From: an uncultured Bacteriovoracaceae bacterium
GTDB taxonomy: Bacteria; Bdellovibrionota; Bacteriovoracia; Bacteriovoracales; Bacteriovoracaceae
Direction of reading: 5' to 3'
DNA length: 64,000 nucleotides
Assembly (NCBI GenBank): GCA_938034385.1
Contig: CALHLC010000017.1
Coordinates: 1 to 64,000, forward strand
In this document: positions 26,445-34,887 of the stretch, in pieces
Numbering within the stretch: the first letter of the stretch is position 1
How the letters are laid out: every line of letters starts with the position of its first letter
Program-made: the position numbers and the translations under genes
Notes under the pieces: generated by a model
The model's database searches: none
What the model saw: the letters and a program-made list of their open reading frames with translations, nothing else
What the model was told of the DNA's origin: nothing

Positions 26445-27506
26445 TTAGTCTACTAAATATTTGTCTCGGAATAATTTTGCAGTAGTTAAGAATAAAGTTC
26501 CAATTAATGGACCATAGAAAACGCCTGCTATACCAAAAACTGTCATCCCACCTATAATGGTAAATAAAACAAACATTGAGTTGATTTTAATTCTATTTCC
26601 TATGAATTTGGGTTTAAACCAATTTTCAACGAGAAAAGCAACACCTAAGGTAAAGACTAATAAGAAAATTCCAGCACCTAAACGTTGTTCAAATAAAATT
26701 AAATATAAGCTGGCAGGTATTGTAATAATTGAAATTCCAAGTAAAGGAATAAATGCTAAAATAACCATCATAGCTGTCCATAAAAAAGGTGAGTCGATCC
26801 CTAAAACTAGAAATGCAATTCCTGCAAGACCACCTTGGATAACTCCACCAAGGCCATTACAGACTAAAGAAACGTAATTCATTTGGTTGAATGTAGAAAT
26901 GAGTAATTCTTCATCTTTAGTTTCAAGTGGAGAAAGAGCTATGACGTACTTTTTAAGAATATCACCTTGAGCAAATAAAACAAATGTAGTCATAATTGCA
27001 ATTGAGAAGTCGAAGAAAAATCCTAATAAATTTCCAGCTATTTTATTAAATATGCCGAGGAAAGTTCCAGATAAGTTTTGAGAAGCTTCTAAGATTTTTG
27101 CATAAAGTGTATTAAGATCTGGATTAATTCCCAAAAAAGACATTGTTTTTTGAAATAATTTTGCAACATATCCATCACTTTCTAGAAAAGTTTCTAGCTT
27201 TCCACTTGCTATAAAACCTTTAGTTATAGAGTAAAATTGATAGGCCTCCGAAGAGATTTGAGCGACAAGATAAAGAAGGGGTAAAACAACTCCTATAGTG
27301 ATCAATAAACATGTAATAATAGCACTAAGATTTTTTGATAGCTTTTTTTTAAGGTTAAAATACCGAAACAAAGAAACAAAGCTTCCAGCTAGAATTCCAC
27401 CGAAAATCATGGGGCCTAGTAAAGGTTTGAATATTAAATATAAAAAATAAATTAAGATTAAAAAAATAACTGTAAAAAAGATGACTTCATTTTGCTTTTT
27501 ATTCAT
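26445..27506 (-). CDS. AI-2E family transporter (PerM/YdiK type)
   Basis: The 353-residue membrane protein has about eight hydrophobic segments and the family pattern: FVLFAQGD, GLGGVIQGGLAGIAFLVLGIDSPFLWTAMMVILAFIPLLGISIITIPAS, and the C-terminal IGNRIKINSMFVLFTIIGGMTVFGIAGVFYGPLIG. The family (formerly UPF0118) includes TqsA and also Na/H antiporters, so the substrate cannot be told from sequence. Its start overlaps the upstream LOG-like gene by 8 bases, so the two form an operon. Confidence 0.9.
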   Translation of the reverse strand: MNKKQNEVIFFTVIFLILIYFLYLIFKPLLGPMIFGGILAGSFVSLFRYFNLKKKLSKNLSAIITCLLITIGVVLPLLYLVAQISSEAYQFYSITKGFIASGKLETFLESDGYVAKLFQKTMSFLGINPDLNTLYAKILEASQNLSGTFLGIFNKIAGNLLGFFFDFSIAIMTTFVLFAQGDILKKYVIALSPLETKDEELLISTFNQMNYVSLVCNGLGGVIQGGLAGIAFLVLGIDSPFLWTAMMVILAFIPLLGISIITIPASLYLILFEQRLGAGIFLLVFTLGVAFLVENWFKPKFIGNRIKINSMFVLFTIIGGMTVFGIAGVFYGPLIGTLFLTTAKLFRDKYLVD

Positions 27507-28044
27507 TTTCTTTTAACCATTTGAAAAATTGTTCATTGTTTTCTAAAAATTGGGGTTCGAAAGTATCATAGACTTTAATGAATTTTTCTTTTTCAGCATT
27601 TTGTATCCAAGTTTTGATTCCATCAAAGTAGCCAAACCAATTTATAAAAACAACCGGTTTTTTATGAATATCAAGCTGATTCCAAGTAATAGATTCAAAG
27701 GCTTCATCCAGTGTTCCAAAGCCTCCTGGGAGAATAACTAAGATATCTGACCTTTTATACAAGATTTTTTTTCTCTCATGCATGTCCTCAGTGATAATCA
27801 ATTCATCTATTTTTTCGTTAGCTATTTCTCTAGTCGTAATAATCTTAGGAACAACCCCTAAGACATGTGCTCCGAATTTCTTTGCTTCATCAGCAATACA
27901 ACCCATGAGACCAATAGTGGCCCCTCCATAGACTAAATCATAATTATGCTCACACATAGAGCGAGCAAACTCTTTAGCTTTATCGAAGTATTTGTCATCT
28001 AAATGACTACTTGCTGAACAAAAGACTCCTAAGGTTTTGAACAT
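27499..28044 (-). CDS. TIGR00730/LOG family nucleotide hydrolase-like protein
   Basis: The 181-residue Rossmann-like protein begins LGVFCSAS and has the family motif PGGFGTLDEAFE, preceded by MHERKK, which together form the active site of LOG-type cytokinin riboside 5'-monophosphate phosphoribohydrolases. Bacterial homologues cleave nucleoside monophosphates; the true substrate here is unknown. AGGAG precedes the ATG on the minus strand. It is the first gene of a pair with the AI-2E transporter. Confidence 0.9.
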   Translation of the reverse strand: MFKTLGVFCSASSHLDDKYFDKAKEFARSMCEHNYDLVYGGATIGLMGCIADEAKKFGAHVLGVVPKIITTREIANEKIDELIITEDMHERKKILYKRSDILVILPGGFGTLDEAFESITWNQLDIHKKPVVFINWFGYFDGIKTWIQNAEKEKFIKVYDTFEPQFLENNEQFFKWLKENE

Positions 28045-28163
28045 ATTTTGACTCCTAGCAAAATTGTGTCAATTACATTTATTTTTGTCAATTTATAAGG
28101 CCTCTTATATTGTAAATAACCATGATTGTCCAAATGGATCCAATCAGTATTTAGGAGTACATT

Positions 28164-29576
28164 TTGAAAAAAAACGTTAGGTTAATTGAAGCTCTCATTC
28201 CAGTGATTGTCCTTATCATTTTATTAATAATTAATGTCAAGATCTTTAAAGATGACGCTACTTATGGACCTAATCAATTAGCACTATTTTTTAGTGGTTT
28301 TATTGCTTGCCTTTTAGGAGTGACTCTTCAAAAAGTGTCTTATAAAGATCTGGAAAATGTTGCAATTTCTTCTATCAAAAATTCCTTGCAGGCAAACTTA
28401 ATACTTTTATTAGTTGGGTCCTTAATTGGGTTGTGGATTCTATCAGGAGTTGTTCCAACAATGATTTATTATGGAATTCAAATTATAAGTCCTAAATTCT
28501 TTCTCCCTACAGCCTGTATTTTATGTTGCTTTGTTTCTCTTTCAACTGGAAGTAGTTGGTCAACAGGTGGAACAGTTGGTATTGCTTTGATTGGTATAGG
28601 AGCAGCTCTTGATATTCCTCTCCCTATGGTAGCAGGTGCCGTTATTAGTGGAAGTTATTTTGGCGATAAACTTTCACCCTTATCAGATACAACAAATCTT
28701 GCTCCGGCCATGGCGGGAGCGAATTTATTTGAACATATTAGGTATTTATTAATTACTACTCTTCCAGCAATTACCATAGCAATCATTCTATTTACAATTG
28801 TAGGGCTGAACTATGCTCCTTCAGAAGTAGACTTGGATAAAGTGAAAGGTTTCTTAGAAACGATTAATTCTCAATTTAAAATCACTCCTTTTCTATTTAT
28901 TGCCCCTTTGTTTGTATTATTTTTAGTTTATAAAAAAGTTCCAGCTCTCCCCTCTATGTTTTTAGGCGCTTTACTCGGTGGGATTTTAGCGATGATTTTT
29001 CAACCTCATCTATTAGATTCCAATGCTTATAAAAGTATAATCGAAGTTGCTGCAGATGGTTTTAAATCAGATTCAGGAGTTAAAGAAGTTGATAAGCTCT
29101 TTTCTAGGGGAGGGATGTCAAGTATGTTAAATACCGTTTGGCTTATTATTACAGCAATGTTTTTTGGTGGGATGATGGAAGCATGTGGGTATTTGCAAAA
29201 AATTGCAGGTGTATTATTAGACTTTGTTTCTGGAACTGGTTCTTTAATATTGGCCACAATTTCAAGTTGTATATTCCTAAATATCACGGCCTCAGATCAA
29301 TATCTATCTATTGTTGTTGCTGGTAGAATGTTTAGAAATGCTTTCAAACAAAGAGGTCTTGCTGCCGTTAACTTATCCAGAAGTTTAGAAGATGGAGGAA
29401 CAGTCACTTCCGTTTTGGTCCCATGGAATTCAGGAGGAGCTTATTTTAGCGGAATTTTAGGTGTCCCAACGCTTTCTTATTTACCGTATTGCTTTTTTAA
29501 TCTTTTAAGTCCTGTTATCTCTGTCATAATTGGATTCTTAGGTCTTTATATTAGAAAAGGAAGCGAGACAGCTTAA
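28164..29576 (+). CDS. nhaC: Na+/H+ antiporter NhaC family
   Basis: The 470-residue polytopic protein has NhaC family features: STGSSWSTGGTVGIALIGIGAALDIPLPMVAGAVISGSYFGDKLSPLSDTTNLAP and, near the C-terminus, SRSLEDGGTVTSVLVPWNSGGAYFSGILGVPTLSYLPY. It exchanges sodium for protons across the inner membrane, in keeping with a saline habitat, although this class also includes malate/lactate antiporters. The start is TTG at 28164 with AGGAG seven bases upstream. A YiiX-like gene follows after 8 bases. Confidence 0.92.
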   Translation: MKKNVRLIEALIPVIVLIILLIINVKIFKDDATYGPNQLALFFSGFIACLLGVTLQKVSYKDLENVAISSIKNSLQANLILLLVGSLIGLWILSGVVPTMIYYGIQIISPKFFLPTACILCCFVSLSTGSSWSTGGTVGIALIGIGAALDIPLPMVAGAVISGSYFGDKLSPLSDTTNLAPAMAGANLFEHIRYLLITTLPAITIAIILFTIVGLNYAPSEVDLDKVKGFLETINSQFKITPFLFIAPLFVLFLVYKKVPALPSMFLGALLGGILAMIFQPHLLDSNAYKSIIEVAADGFKSDSGVKEVDKLFSRGGMSSMLNTVWLIITAMFFGGMMEACGYLQKIAGVLLDFVSGTGSLILATISSCIFLNITASDQYLSIVVAGRMFRNAFKQRGLAAVNLSRSLEDGGTVTSVLVPWNSGGAYFSGILGVPTLSYLPYCFFNLLSPVISVIIGFLGLYIRKGSETA

Positions 29577-29584
29577 GTAGTTTT

Positions 29585-30142
29585 ATGATGAAGTATGTAC
29601 TTTTATTTTTAAGTCTTTCTGGCTTTTCTTTTGAGATTGGTGATTTAATCTTACAGCCTCTTCATTGCAGTTTGTGTACTGCTATTGAAAACGAGACTGA
29701 TAGTATTTACTCACATATTGGGATTGTTATTAGCAAAAATCCAATCTTAGTTGCTGAGGCATTTGAAAAAGTAAGAGTCGTCTCTTTAGAAAAATTTTTA
29801 AGCAAAACACAAAGAAATCAAAATGTTAAAATATTAAGAAACTCTGAGATGAGAAAAGTGAATAAGTATTTATTTGTACAAGATTTTCAAACAATCTTTC
29901 TAGGTCTTTCTTATGATTCTGAATTTCTATGGTCTAGTGATAAGATTTATTGCTCTGAGCTGATCTATAAACTTCTCAACCTTTATGGTATCTCTCAACC
30001 TCGTCCTGAAGTAATGAGCTTTTCTAAGGCCCATACATTTTGGGATAAATATTACAAGGGTAATATCCCTGTTCAGGAACTGGGTATATCTCCAGCAGAT
30101 TATGATGAAAGTCCATATTTTAGAGAAGTGATAAGACTTTAA
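29585..30142 (+). CDS. Exported YiiX/YebB-like permuted NlpC/P60 cysteine hydrolase
   Basis: The 185-residue protein has a signal-peptide-like start (MMKYVLLFLSLSGFSF) followed by EIGDLILQPLHCSLCTAIE, the usual opening of YiiX-like proteins. The active-site pieces are His in YSHIGIV and Cys in IYCSELIYKLL, in the permuted papain-like (DUF830) order. Members hydrolyse amide or acyl bonds; the substrate is unknown, and a cell-wall or lipid target would be inference. It follows nhaC by 8 bases and overlaps by 4 bases the end of the convergent kinase-like gene. Confidence 0.85.
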   Translation: MMKYVLLFLSLSGFSFEIGDLILQPLHCSLCTAIENETDSIYSHIGIVISKNPILVAEAFEKVRVVSLEKFLSKTQRNQNVKILRNSEMRKVNKYLFVQDFQTIFLGLSYDSEFLWSSDKIYCSELIYKLLNLYGISQPRPEVMSFSKAHTFWDKYYKGNIPVQELGISPADYDESPYFREVIRL

Positions 30143-30981
30143 GAGTTCTTTGCTTTTTCAACCTTTTCAAAAAAATCGTTAAATCTTGCAAGCAAACTTC
30201 TAATTTCAGATTGATCGAGGATAAATTGTAACTCTCTTTTTAACTTATTAAAATTTAAGTTTTTGAGATGTTGATATATCTGAATGGCTTCTGGCTTTTC
30301 AAGGAAAATGTTTATGTTCCCATCAAAATGTTGATGTTTATATGTAGTATGGAAACTAAATCCATTATCTATGAGAGCAAGGTTTCCATCTTCATTCATT
30401 AGAAAATTCCCTCGATTATATCTATCCTTATTAGCAATAAGAGAATCAAATAGCACCATTTTGAAGTAATCAGTTCTATTTGTTTCCTGTACGAGTTTAT
30501 TTTGAGGAGTATAATTCCTGACGAAGTATTGCAATGATCCTTTTTTGAATGTTTTATAATTAAAAACTGTAACAGGAACTAAACCAAAACCTAGGAACCT
30601 ATCAACAATGTAAGCTGCAACTTCTTTATTGGCTGATGATGCTTTGTGTGAAATTTCAGGTTTCCATATTGCTGAAATTGTTTTTGAAATCGTTAATTTA
30701 TAACTTTTAGTAACTCCACGAGAGATTTCTTCAGACTTTAATGAAGAAATGGAGATATTTGATAAAATCTCTTCTATTTGTCCATCAATGACTGACCCGT
30801 CTTTATTCAATTTATATAAATTAGAGGCATCTTTAAAAGGAGTTTTTGAGAGTTTTTCAAGTTGAACTAGTTCATGCTCAAGGTTTATTCGAGGTTTTAA
30901 ATGTTTAATACAAGCATCAATTAAATTGGCGTTAGAATTTATACTCCAAAAGATGATAAAAATGAGTGAGAAAACCTTCAT
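30139..30981 (-). CDS. Exported kinase-like protein (PI3/4-kinase-like / SCO1664-type fold)
   Basis: The 280-residue protein has a signal peptide (MKVFSLIFIIFWSINSNA). The rest fits the atypical kinase pattern of the SCO1664/PI3-4-kinase-like group: Lys107 in IWKPE (ATP-binding), Glu120 in NKEVAAYIVDRFLGFGLVPVT, Asp186 and Asn192 in NKDRYNRGNFL (catalytic loop), and Asp205 in LIDNGFSFH (metal site). All expected catalytic residues are present, so activity is plausible, but in the periplasm or outside the cell, where ATP is scarce. No Shine-Dalgarno; TAAAAT lies exactly six bases before the ATG. Substrate unknown. Confidence 0.72.
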   Translation of the reverse strand: MKVFSLIFIIFWSINSNANLIDACIKHLKPRINLEHELVQLEKLSKTPFKDASNLYKLNKDGSVIDGQIEEILSNISISSLKSEEISRGVTKSYKLTISKTISAIWKPEISHKASSANKEVAAYIVDRFLGFGLVPVTVFNYKTFKKGSLQYFVRNYTPQNKLVQETNRTDYFKMVLFDSLIANKDRYNRGNFLMNEDGNLALIDNGFSFHTTYKHQHFDGNINIFLEKPEAIQIYQHLKNLNFNKLKRELQFILDQSEIRSLLARFNDFFEKVEKAKNS

Positions 30982-30993
30982 TGTAATATTTTA
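30979..30993 (-). promoter_or_regulatory. Candidate leaderless promoter -10 for the kinase-like gene
   Basis: On the minus strand TAAAAT (30993-30988), then ATTACA, then the ATG at 30981. There is no ribosome binding site. Confidence 0.5.
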
Positions 30994-31193
30994 TGAAAAT
31001 CCACGAATTATAAAAGGGAAGGTAAGTGATGGGCCTATATAACTTGATCTAAACCATTGGTTAGAAATCAGAGGCTTATCAAGTCGAATCAGTCGCTAAA
31101 CCCTTAAAATCATAGCTATCTAAAAGTTAGTCACTTTATGTAACTTGTTCACTCTGCTTAATTTGACCTTTATATACATGGTCTAATATTTAG

Positions 31194-32537
31194 ATGAAGT
31201 ACCTTATATTATTTTTTTTATCATTGAATATTTTTGCAAATCTTGACTTGGCACCTCCCTCATTTGCTCTTGAAGATGGGAAGAAAGCTGTCTTTATTGA
31301 TATGATTTCTAATGATTCTCAATTTCATTTCAAACCTGGATATCTGGAAGTTGAAACTAAGTTTGTTTTCAAAACACAAGAAACAGGCTTTGCTCTTTTT
31401 GACCTTGTAAATGAATTGGATTCTATTTCTTTAAATGGTGAAAAAGTTGCTCAAAAATTAGTTAACCTTCCAGGGAAGGATGTTCCGATGAGGATGATTT
31501 TGTCTTCGGTTGAAAAAGATCTTGAACATACTGTAGAGATTAAATTTAAATTTTATCCAAGTAAACAAAGACCTGAATTAAATTTTGATAGAAATAAAAA
31601 AAGATTATCATTTTATTTTAAATTTTGCGATGGAAAGGGAGTAAGACAACTTTTAGAGAGCTACCTCCCTTCAAATCTACAATATGATCAATTTAAATTA
31701 AACTTGAAAGTACTCTTTGCACCTGAGTTTGCAAATCAAGTCATTATAGCAAATGGTGATGTGACAAAGATAAGTAAGTTTGAATATGATGTTAATTTCC
31801 CTGAGTTTTATAACCCAGGAAGTTTTTATTTCCAAACAGTACATAAAAGTCAAGATATTGATGTTTTCAATTACAAGGGAATTAAGTTCACTCTTTTGTA
31901 TGCGAAATCTAATAAGGTTCTGAATAAGGATGTTTTCTTTGTGTCTGCTATTAAAGATAAAATTGATAAACTAGAACAATTATTTGGGGCTTTTCCTCAC
32001 AGAGAAATGATTATCTATTTTGGTGAGAATTTTTCAGGTATAGAGCACTTTGGTGCAACAAGAACCTCAAGGTACTCTCTGGGTCATGAGTTGTTTCATA
32101 TGTATTTTGGAAGGGCAGCGATGCCTTCTGATGGACGTTGTGCTTGGATTGACGAAGGACTTGCTAGATGGGCCGATGGTGGGTCCTGGAAGAAATGGGT
32201 TTCTTCTATGTTTACAAGAAAGAGCTATATACCTTTTGATAAGCATGAGGTTTTAAATGAAAAATTTGTTGGTCTCAAAGGACAATCGCCTTACCAAAGA
32301 CAAACTTATAACCTAGAAACGTTGCACCTAGATCCTTATGAACAAGGTCGATACTTTTTTTCTCATATTCATCATTTAATGTCTGACAAAATTTTTGACT
32401 TCTTAGAGTATTTCCACAAAAAATATTTTAAGAAACTTTATACTCAAGAGTTATTTTTTGAAGAATTAGTTGATTTTAATGAAGACGAAGAAACTAAAAA
32501 AGTTATAAGAAGGTTAGAGGAACGATATTTTAAATAA
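31194..32537 (+). CDS. Exported gluzincin metalloprotease (M1-like)
   Basis: The 447-residue protein has a signal peptide (MKYLILFFLSLNIFA). An N-terminal beta-rich domain of about 200 residues is followed by a catalytic domain with His298-Glu299-Leu-Phe-His302 (GHELFHMYFGR) and Glu321 in WIDEGLARW, the HExxH-18-E spacing of gluzincins such as M1 aminopeptidases. The protein is about half the length of classical M1 enzymes and lacks the GAMEN-type exopeptidase motif as far as I can see, so it may be an endopeptidase or a distinct subfamily. No Shine-Dalgarno is seen before the ATG. An imperfect terminator hairpin follows. Confidence 0.82.
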   Translation: MKYLILFFLSLNIFANLDLAPPSFALEDGKKAVFIDMISNDSQFHFKPGYLEVETKFVFKTQETGFALFDLVNELDSISLNGEKVAQKLVNLPGKDVPMRMILSSVEKDLEHTVEIKFKFYPSKQRPELNFDRNKKRLSFYFKFCDGKGVRQLLESYLPSNLQYDQFKLNLKVLFAPEFANQVIIANGDVTKISKFEYDVNFPEFYNPGSFYFQTVHKSQDIDVFNYKGIKFTLLYAKSNKVLNKDVFFVSAIKDKIDKLEQLFGAFPHREMIIYFGENFSGIEHFGATRTSRYSLGHELFHMYFGRAAMPSDGRCAWIDEGLARWADGGSWKKWVSSMFTRKSYIPFDKHEVLNEKFVGLKGQSPYQRQTYNLETLHLDPYEQGRYFFSHIHHLMSDKIFDFLEYFHKKYFKKLYTQELFFEELVDFNEDEETKKVIRRLEERYFK

Positions 32538-32565
32538 ACAGGAAGAATTTCTTCCTCCTGTTTAA
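32536..32565 (+). terminator. Probable terminator hairpin between convergent genes
   Basis: AAACAGGAAGAA pairs imperfectly with TTCTTCC..TGTTT, with a 3-base bulge, followed by a T-rich stretch. It lies between the metalloprotease gene and the convergent yceI-like gene. Confidence 0.5.
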
Positions 32566-32573
32566 TAGTTTTC

Positions 32574-33275
32574 TTATTTATCAGCTTTAGCTACAATTGT
32601 AAGACTTAAAGTAACATCCTCATCAACAGCAATTTTTCCTATTTTACCCATTAGAGTTACTTCTTCATCCAATGGCTTATTCCAATTTAGACCAAACTTT
32701 GTTCTATTGATAACACCAGTTGCTTTTACAACAAGGTTGTCAAAGTCTCTGCTAACTAATGTACCTTGTAATGTAATTGGAAGCTTTACACCTTTTATCT
32801 CAATTTCACCTGGTAGATCAAAGCTTTTCCCAAGCTCTACTGCAGATGAAGTAGTAAAAGAAATGATAGGGTGCTTTGCAACTGCAAACCATTCTTCAGA
32901 TTTAAGGTGTCCATCTCTTTTCTCATCAGCTGTGTTTATTGAATTAGCATATATAGCAGCTTGAACACTTGATAAATGTTTACCATCATACTTTGCTACT
33001 CCTTGAAACTTTGTGAATTTTCCTTCAATTTCAGCAAGTTTAGCAAATTTTAATACCTTGAACTCTATCTTGCTTTCTTGAGTTAAAGTGATTGGTTTAA
33101 GAGGACCAGCTACAACTTCATGACCAGATTCATTATTTGTTTGAGCGGCTTCGAGTCCTTTATCAACAACAGCTTCTACCGAGTCCTTAGCAGCGTTTAC
33201 AGTCTCATTTACTACTTCTTTGGTCTTATTACATGATAAAGTTATCATCATTAAAATAATTGTTAAAAATTTCAT
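32574..33275 (-). CDS. YceI-family lipoprotein
   Basis: I place the start at ATG 33275, which follows AAAGGAGAAGAAG and gives a 233-residue lipoprotein with lipobox TLSC; the longer frame to 33335 would bury it. After a Val/Ala/Glu-rich linker (about 25-60) comes a YceI-like lipocalin beta-barrel: SKIEFKVLKFAKLAEIEGKFTKFQGVAKYD, DEKRDGHLKSEEWFAVAKHPIISFTT, LQGTLVSRD and NRTKFGLNWNKPL. YceI proteins bind polyisoprenoid-type lipids in the periplasm; ligand and role here are not known. Monocistronic. Confidence 0.88.
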   Translation of the reverse strand: MKFLTIILMMITLSCNKTKEVVNETVNAAKDSVEAVVDKGLEAAQTNNESGHEVVAGPLKPITLTQESKIEFKVLKFAKLAEIEGKFTKFQGVAKYDGKHLSSVQAAIYANSINTADEKRDGHLKSEEWFAVAKHPIISFTTSSAVELGKSFDLPGEIEIKGVKLPITLQGTLVSRDFDNLVVKATGVINRTKFGLNWNKPLDEEVTLMGKIGKIAVDEDVTLSLTIVAKADK

Positions 33276-33407
33276 TCTTCTTCTCCTTTGAATAATATAT
33301 CTGGCCATTAGATTCCTTTGAAAAAAGCTTGTCAATTAGGAGAGAAATATAATGATAAATTAAACAATATTCATGGACTTTTAAACTCATGAGTTAATTG
33401 CTAGAAA

Positions 33408-33782
33408 TTGGATATGGAAAAATTTGATTCGAAGAATGTGTTTGGTGAAGCTTTATCTGATTGTAGTCAAGACCCAGTGACTGGATTTTTTAGAGATGGT
33501 TGTTGTAATACTAATCATCAAGACCAAGGGATGCATACAATTTGTGTCAGACTTACCGATGATTTTCTAGAGTTCTCTAAAGCTCAAGGAAATGATTTAT
33601 CTACACCAAAACCTGAATTTAATTTTTCAGGATTAAAAGCAGGGGACTCTTGGTGTTTATGTGCTCCAAGATGGGTTGAAGCCTATAAACAGGGTGTAGC
33701 ACCTCAAGTAAATTTAAGTGCGACACATGAAGAAACTCTTGCAATTGTTCCATTAGAGCTCTTAAAGGAATATGCATTTTAA
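33408..33782 (+). CDS. DUF2237 family protein
   Basis: The protein of about 122 residues matches DUF2237: KNVFGEALSDCSQDPVTGFFRDGCC, HTICVRLTDDFLEFSKAQGNDLSTP, and GLKAGDSWCLCAPRWVEAYKQGVAP, ending in ATHEETL. The function of the family is unknown; the conserved cysteines and acidic residues are present. The start is TTG 33408 or, more likely, ATG 33414 (TAGAAA six bases upstream, no ribosome binding site). The 3' end overlaps by 4 bases the convergent acyltransferase gene. Confidence 0.88.
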   Translation: MDMEKFDSKNVFGEALSDCSQDPVTGFFRDGCCNTNHQDQGMHTICVRLTDDFLEFSKAQGNDLSTPKPEFNFSGLKAGDSWCLCAPRWVEAYKQGVAPQVNLSATHEETLAIVPLELLKEYAF

Positions 33783-34342
33783 GATAGTTGTGGAATTAAA
33801 AATTTTTCAGGAAACTTAGGTGAGATAGTTTTATAATAATCAATCATTTCTTTTAAAGTTTCTTCATAGCTTCCAGTTATATTTATACATGGCCCAAAAC
33901 CAGCAAGCTTCTTGTTATAATCAATAAACCCTAAAACGAGAGGAACATTTGCCCCTTTTGCTATATGGTAAAAACCTGTCTTCCAATTCGCATTCGGGTT
34001 TCTTGTAGCTTCAGGAGTGATACTTAGATAAAAACTTTTACTTTCATTGAACTTATTAACAACCTGTTTTACAAAGTTCTCCTTTAAATCTCGCCTGATA
34101 GGAAAGGCTCCCATTTTAAGCATCGCATTTTTAAAAGGAAACCGGACCCAAGATTGTTTAATTGTAAACTTGATATCCATATCAAAAAAATCACCAACAA
34201 CTGATCCATTTACAAAGTCCCAATTACTAGTGTGACCTAAGACAATAATAACGGCTTTTTTTATATCAGGCTTATTGGGATGAACTTTCCAGCCTTTGAG
34301 CCAAAATAAAAACTTAAACATTGTTCTGAAAAAATAGGTCAT
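33779..34342 (-). CDS. PlsC-like 1-acyl-glycerol-3-phosphate acyltransferase family protein
   Basis: The 187-residue protein has the acyltransferase block I LGHTSNWDFVNG (H-x4-D), block II FPIRRD and block III ITPEATRN, and is short like other compact PlsC relatives. It would transfer an acyl chain to a lysophospholipid or similar acceptor at the inner membrane. It begins with an ATGA overlap with the stop of the glutathione peroxidase gene, so the two are co-translated; a lipid-repair link between them is only a suggestion. Confidence 0.87.
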   Translation of the reverse strand: MTYFFRTMFKFLFWLKGWKVHPNKPDIKKAVIIVLGHTSNWDFVNGSVVGDFFDMDIKFTIKQSWVRFPFKNAMLKMGAFPIRRDLKENFVKQVVNKFNESKSFYLSITPEATRNPNANWKTGFYHIAKGANVPLVLGFIDYNKKLAGFGPCINITGSYEETLKEMIDYYKTISPKFPEKFLIPQLS

Positions 34343-34821
34343 AGATTTAATGACTTTATTATATCTTGTTCTATGCTTTCAGGTTTGGTCTGAGGAGAGT
34401 ATCGATTAACGACTTGTCCAGTCTTATCAACTAGGAATTTTGTGAAATTCCATTTAATACCTTCACTTCCAAGTAGTCCTGGTTGATGTTTTTTAAGGTG
34501 AGCATAAACGGGGTGAGTAGTAGGTCCATTTACAGAAATTTTTGAAGCAATAGGGAAGGTAGTATTGTAGTTCGTTTGACAAAAATCTATTATTTCGGCA
34601 TCGCTCCCTTTTTCTTGTTCACCAAATTGGTTACAAGGAAAAGCAAGTACTACAAAACCCATTGGTTCATATTTTTCATATAAACTTTGTAAAGCATTGT
34701 ATTGATTAGTAAAGCCACAAGCACTGGCAGTATTAACGATTAGAATACTTTTATTTTCATATTCGCTCATTTGTATTTTTCGACCATCAGCTAAAGTGAA
34801 TTTGTGACTGTAGATACTCAT
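34339..34821 (-). CDS. Glutathione peroxidase (BtuE-like, cysteine type)
   Basis: The 160-residue thioredoxin-fold peroxidase has the catalytic Cys in NTASACGFTNQY, Gln in LAFPCNQFGEQE, and Trp-Asn in IKWNFTKFLVDK. A TGT codon, not TGA, encodes the active-site residue, so it is a cysteine enzyme. It reduces hydrogen and lipid peroxides, often with thioredoxin as donor. GGAGGA precedes the ATG on the minus strand. Confidence 0.94.
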   Translation of the reverse strand: MSIYSHKFTLADGRKIQMSEYENKSILIVNTASACGFTNQYNALQSLYEKYEPMGFVVLAFPCNQFGEQEKGSDAEIIDFCQTNYNTTFPIASKISVNGPTTHPVYAHLKKHQPGLLGSEGIKWNFTKFLVDKTGQVVNRYSPQTKPESIEQDIIKSLNL

Positions 34822-34872
34822 CTATTCCTCCGAAGGGATAATTTAATAATAGTCAATGTTAACAAATTAAAT

Positions 34873-34887
34873 TAAAATAGATAAGTG
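34873..34887 (+). promoter_or_regulatory. Candidate leaderless promoter -10 for the KDO operon
   Basis: TAAAAT at 34873-34878 ends six bases before the GTG start of kdsB, with TAGTCA 17 bases further upstream as a weak -35. No Shine-Dalgarno is present. Confidence 0.5.

Noticed and set aside
27545-27565. tRNA T-loop-like GGTTCGAA
   Set aside because: It lies inside the LOG-like gene and no acceptor or anticodon stem can be formed around it.
34339-34821. Selenocysteine glutathione peroxidase
   Set aside because: The active-site codon in ASACGFT is TGT, an ordinary Cys codon, and no in-frame TGA is present.
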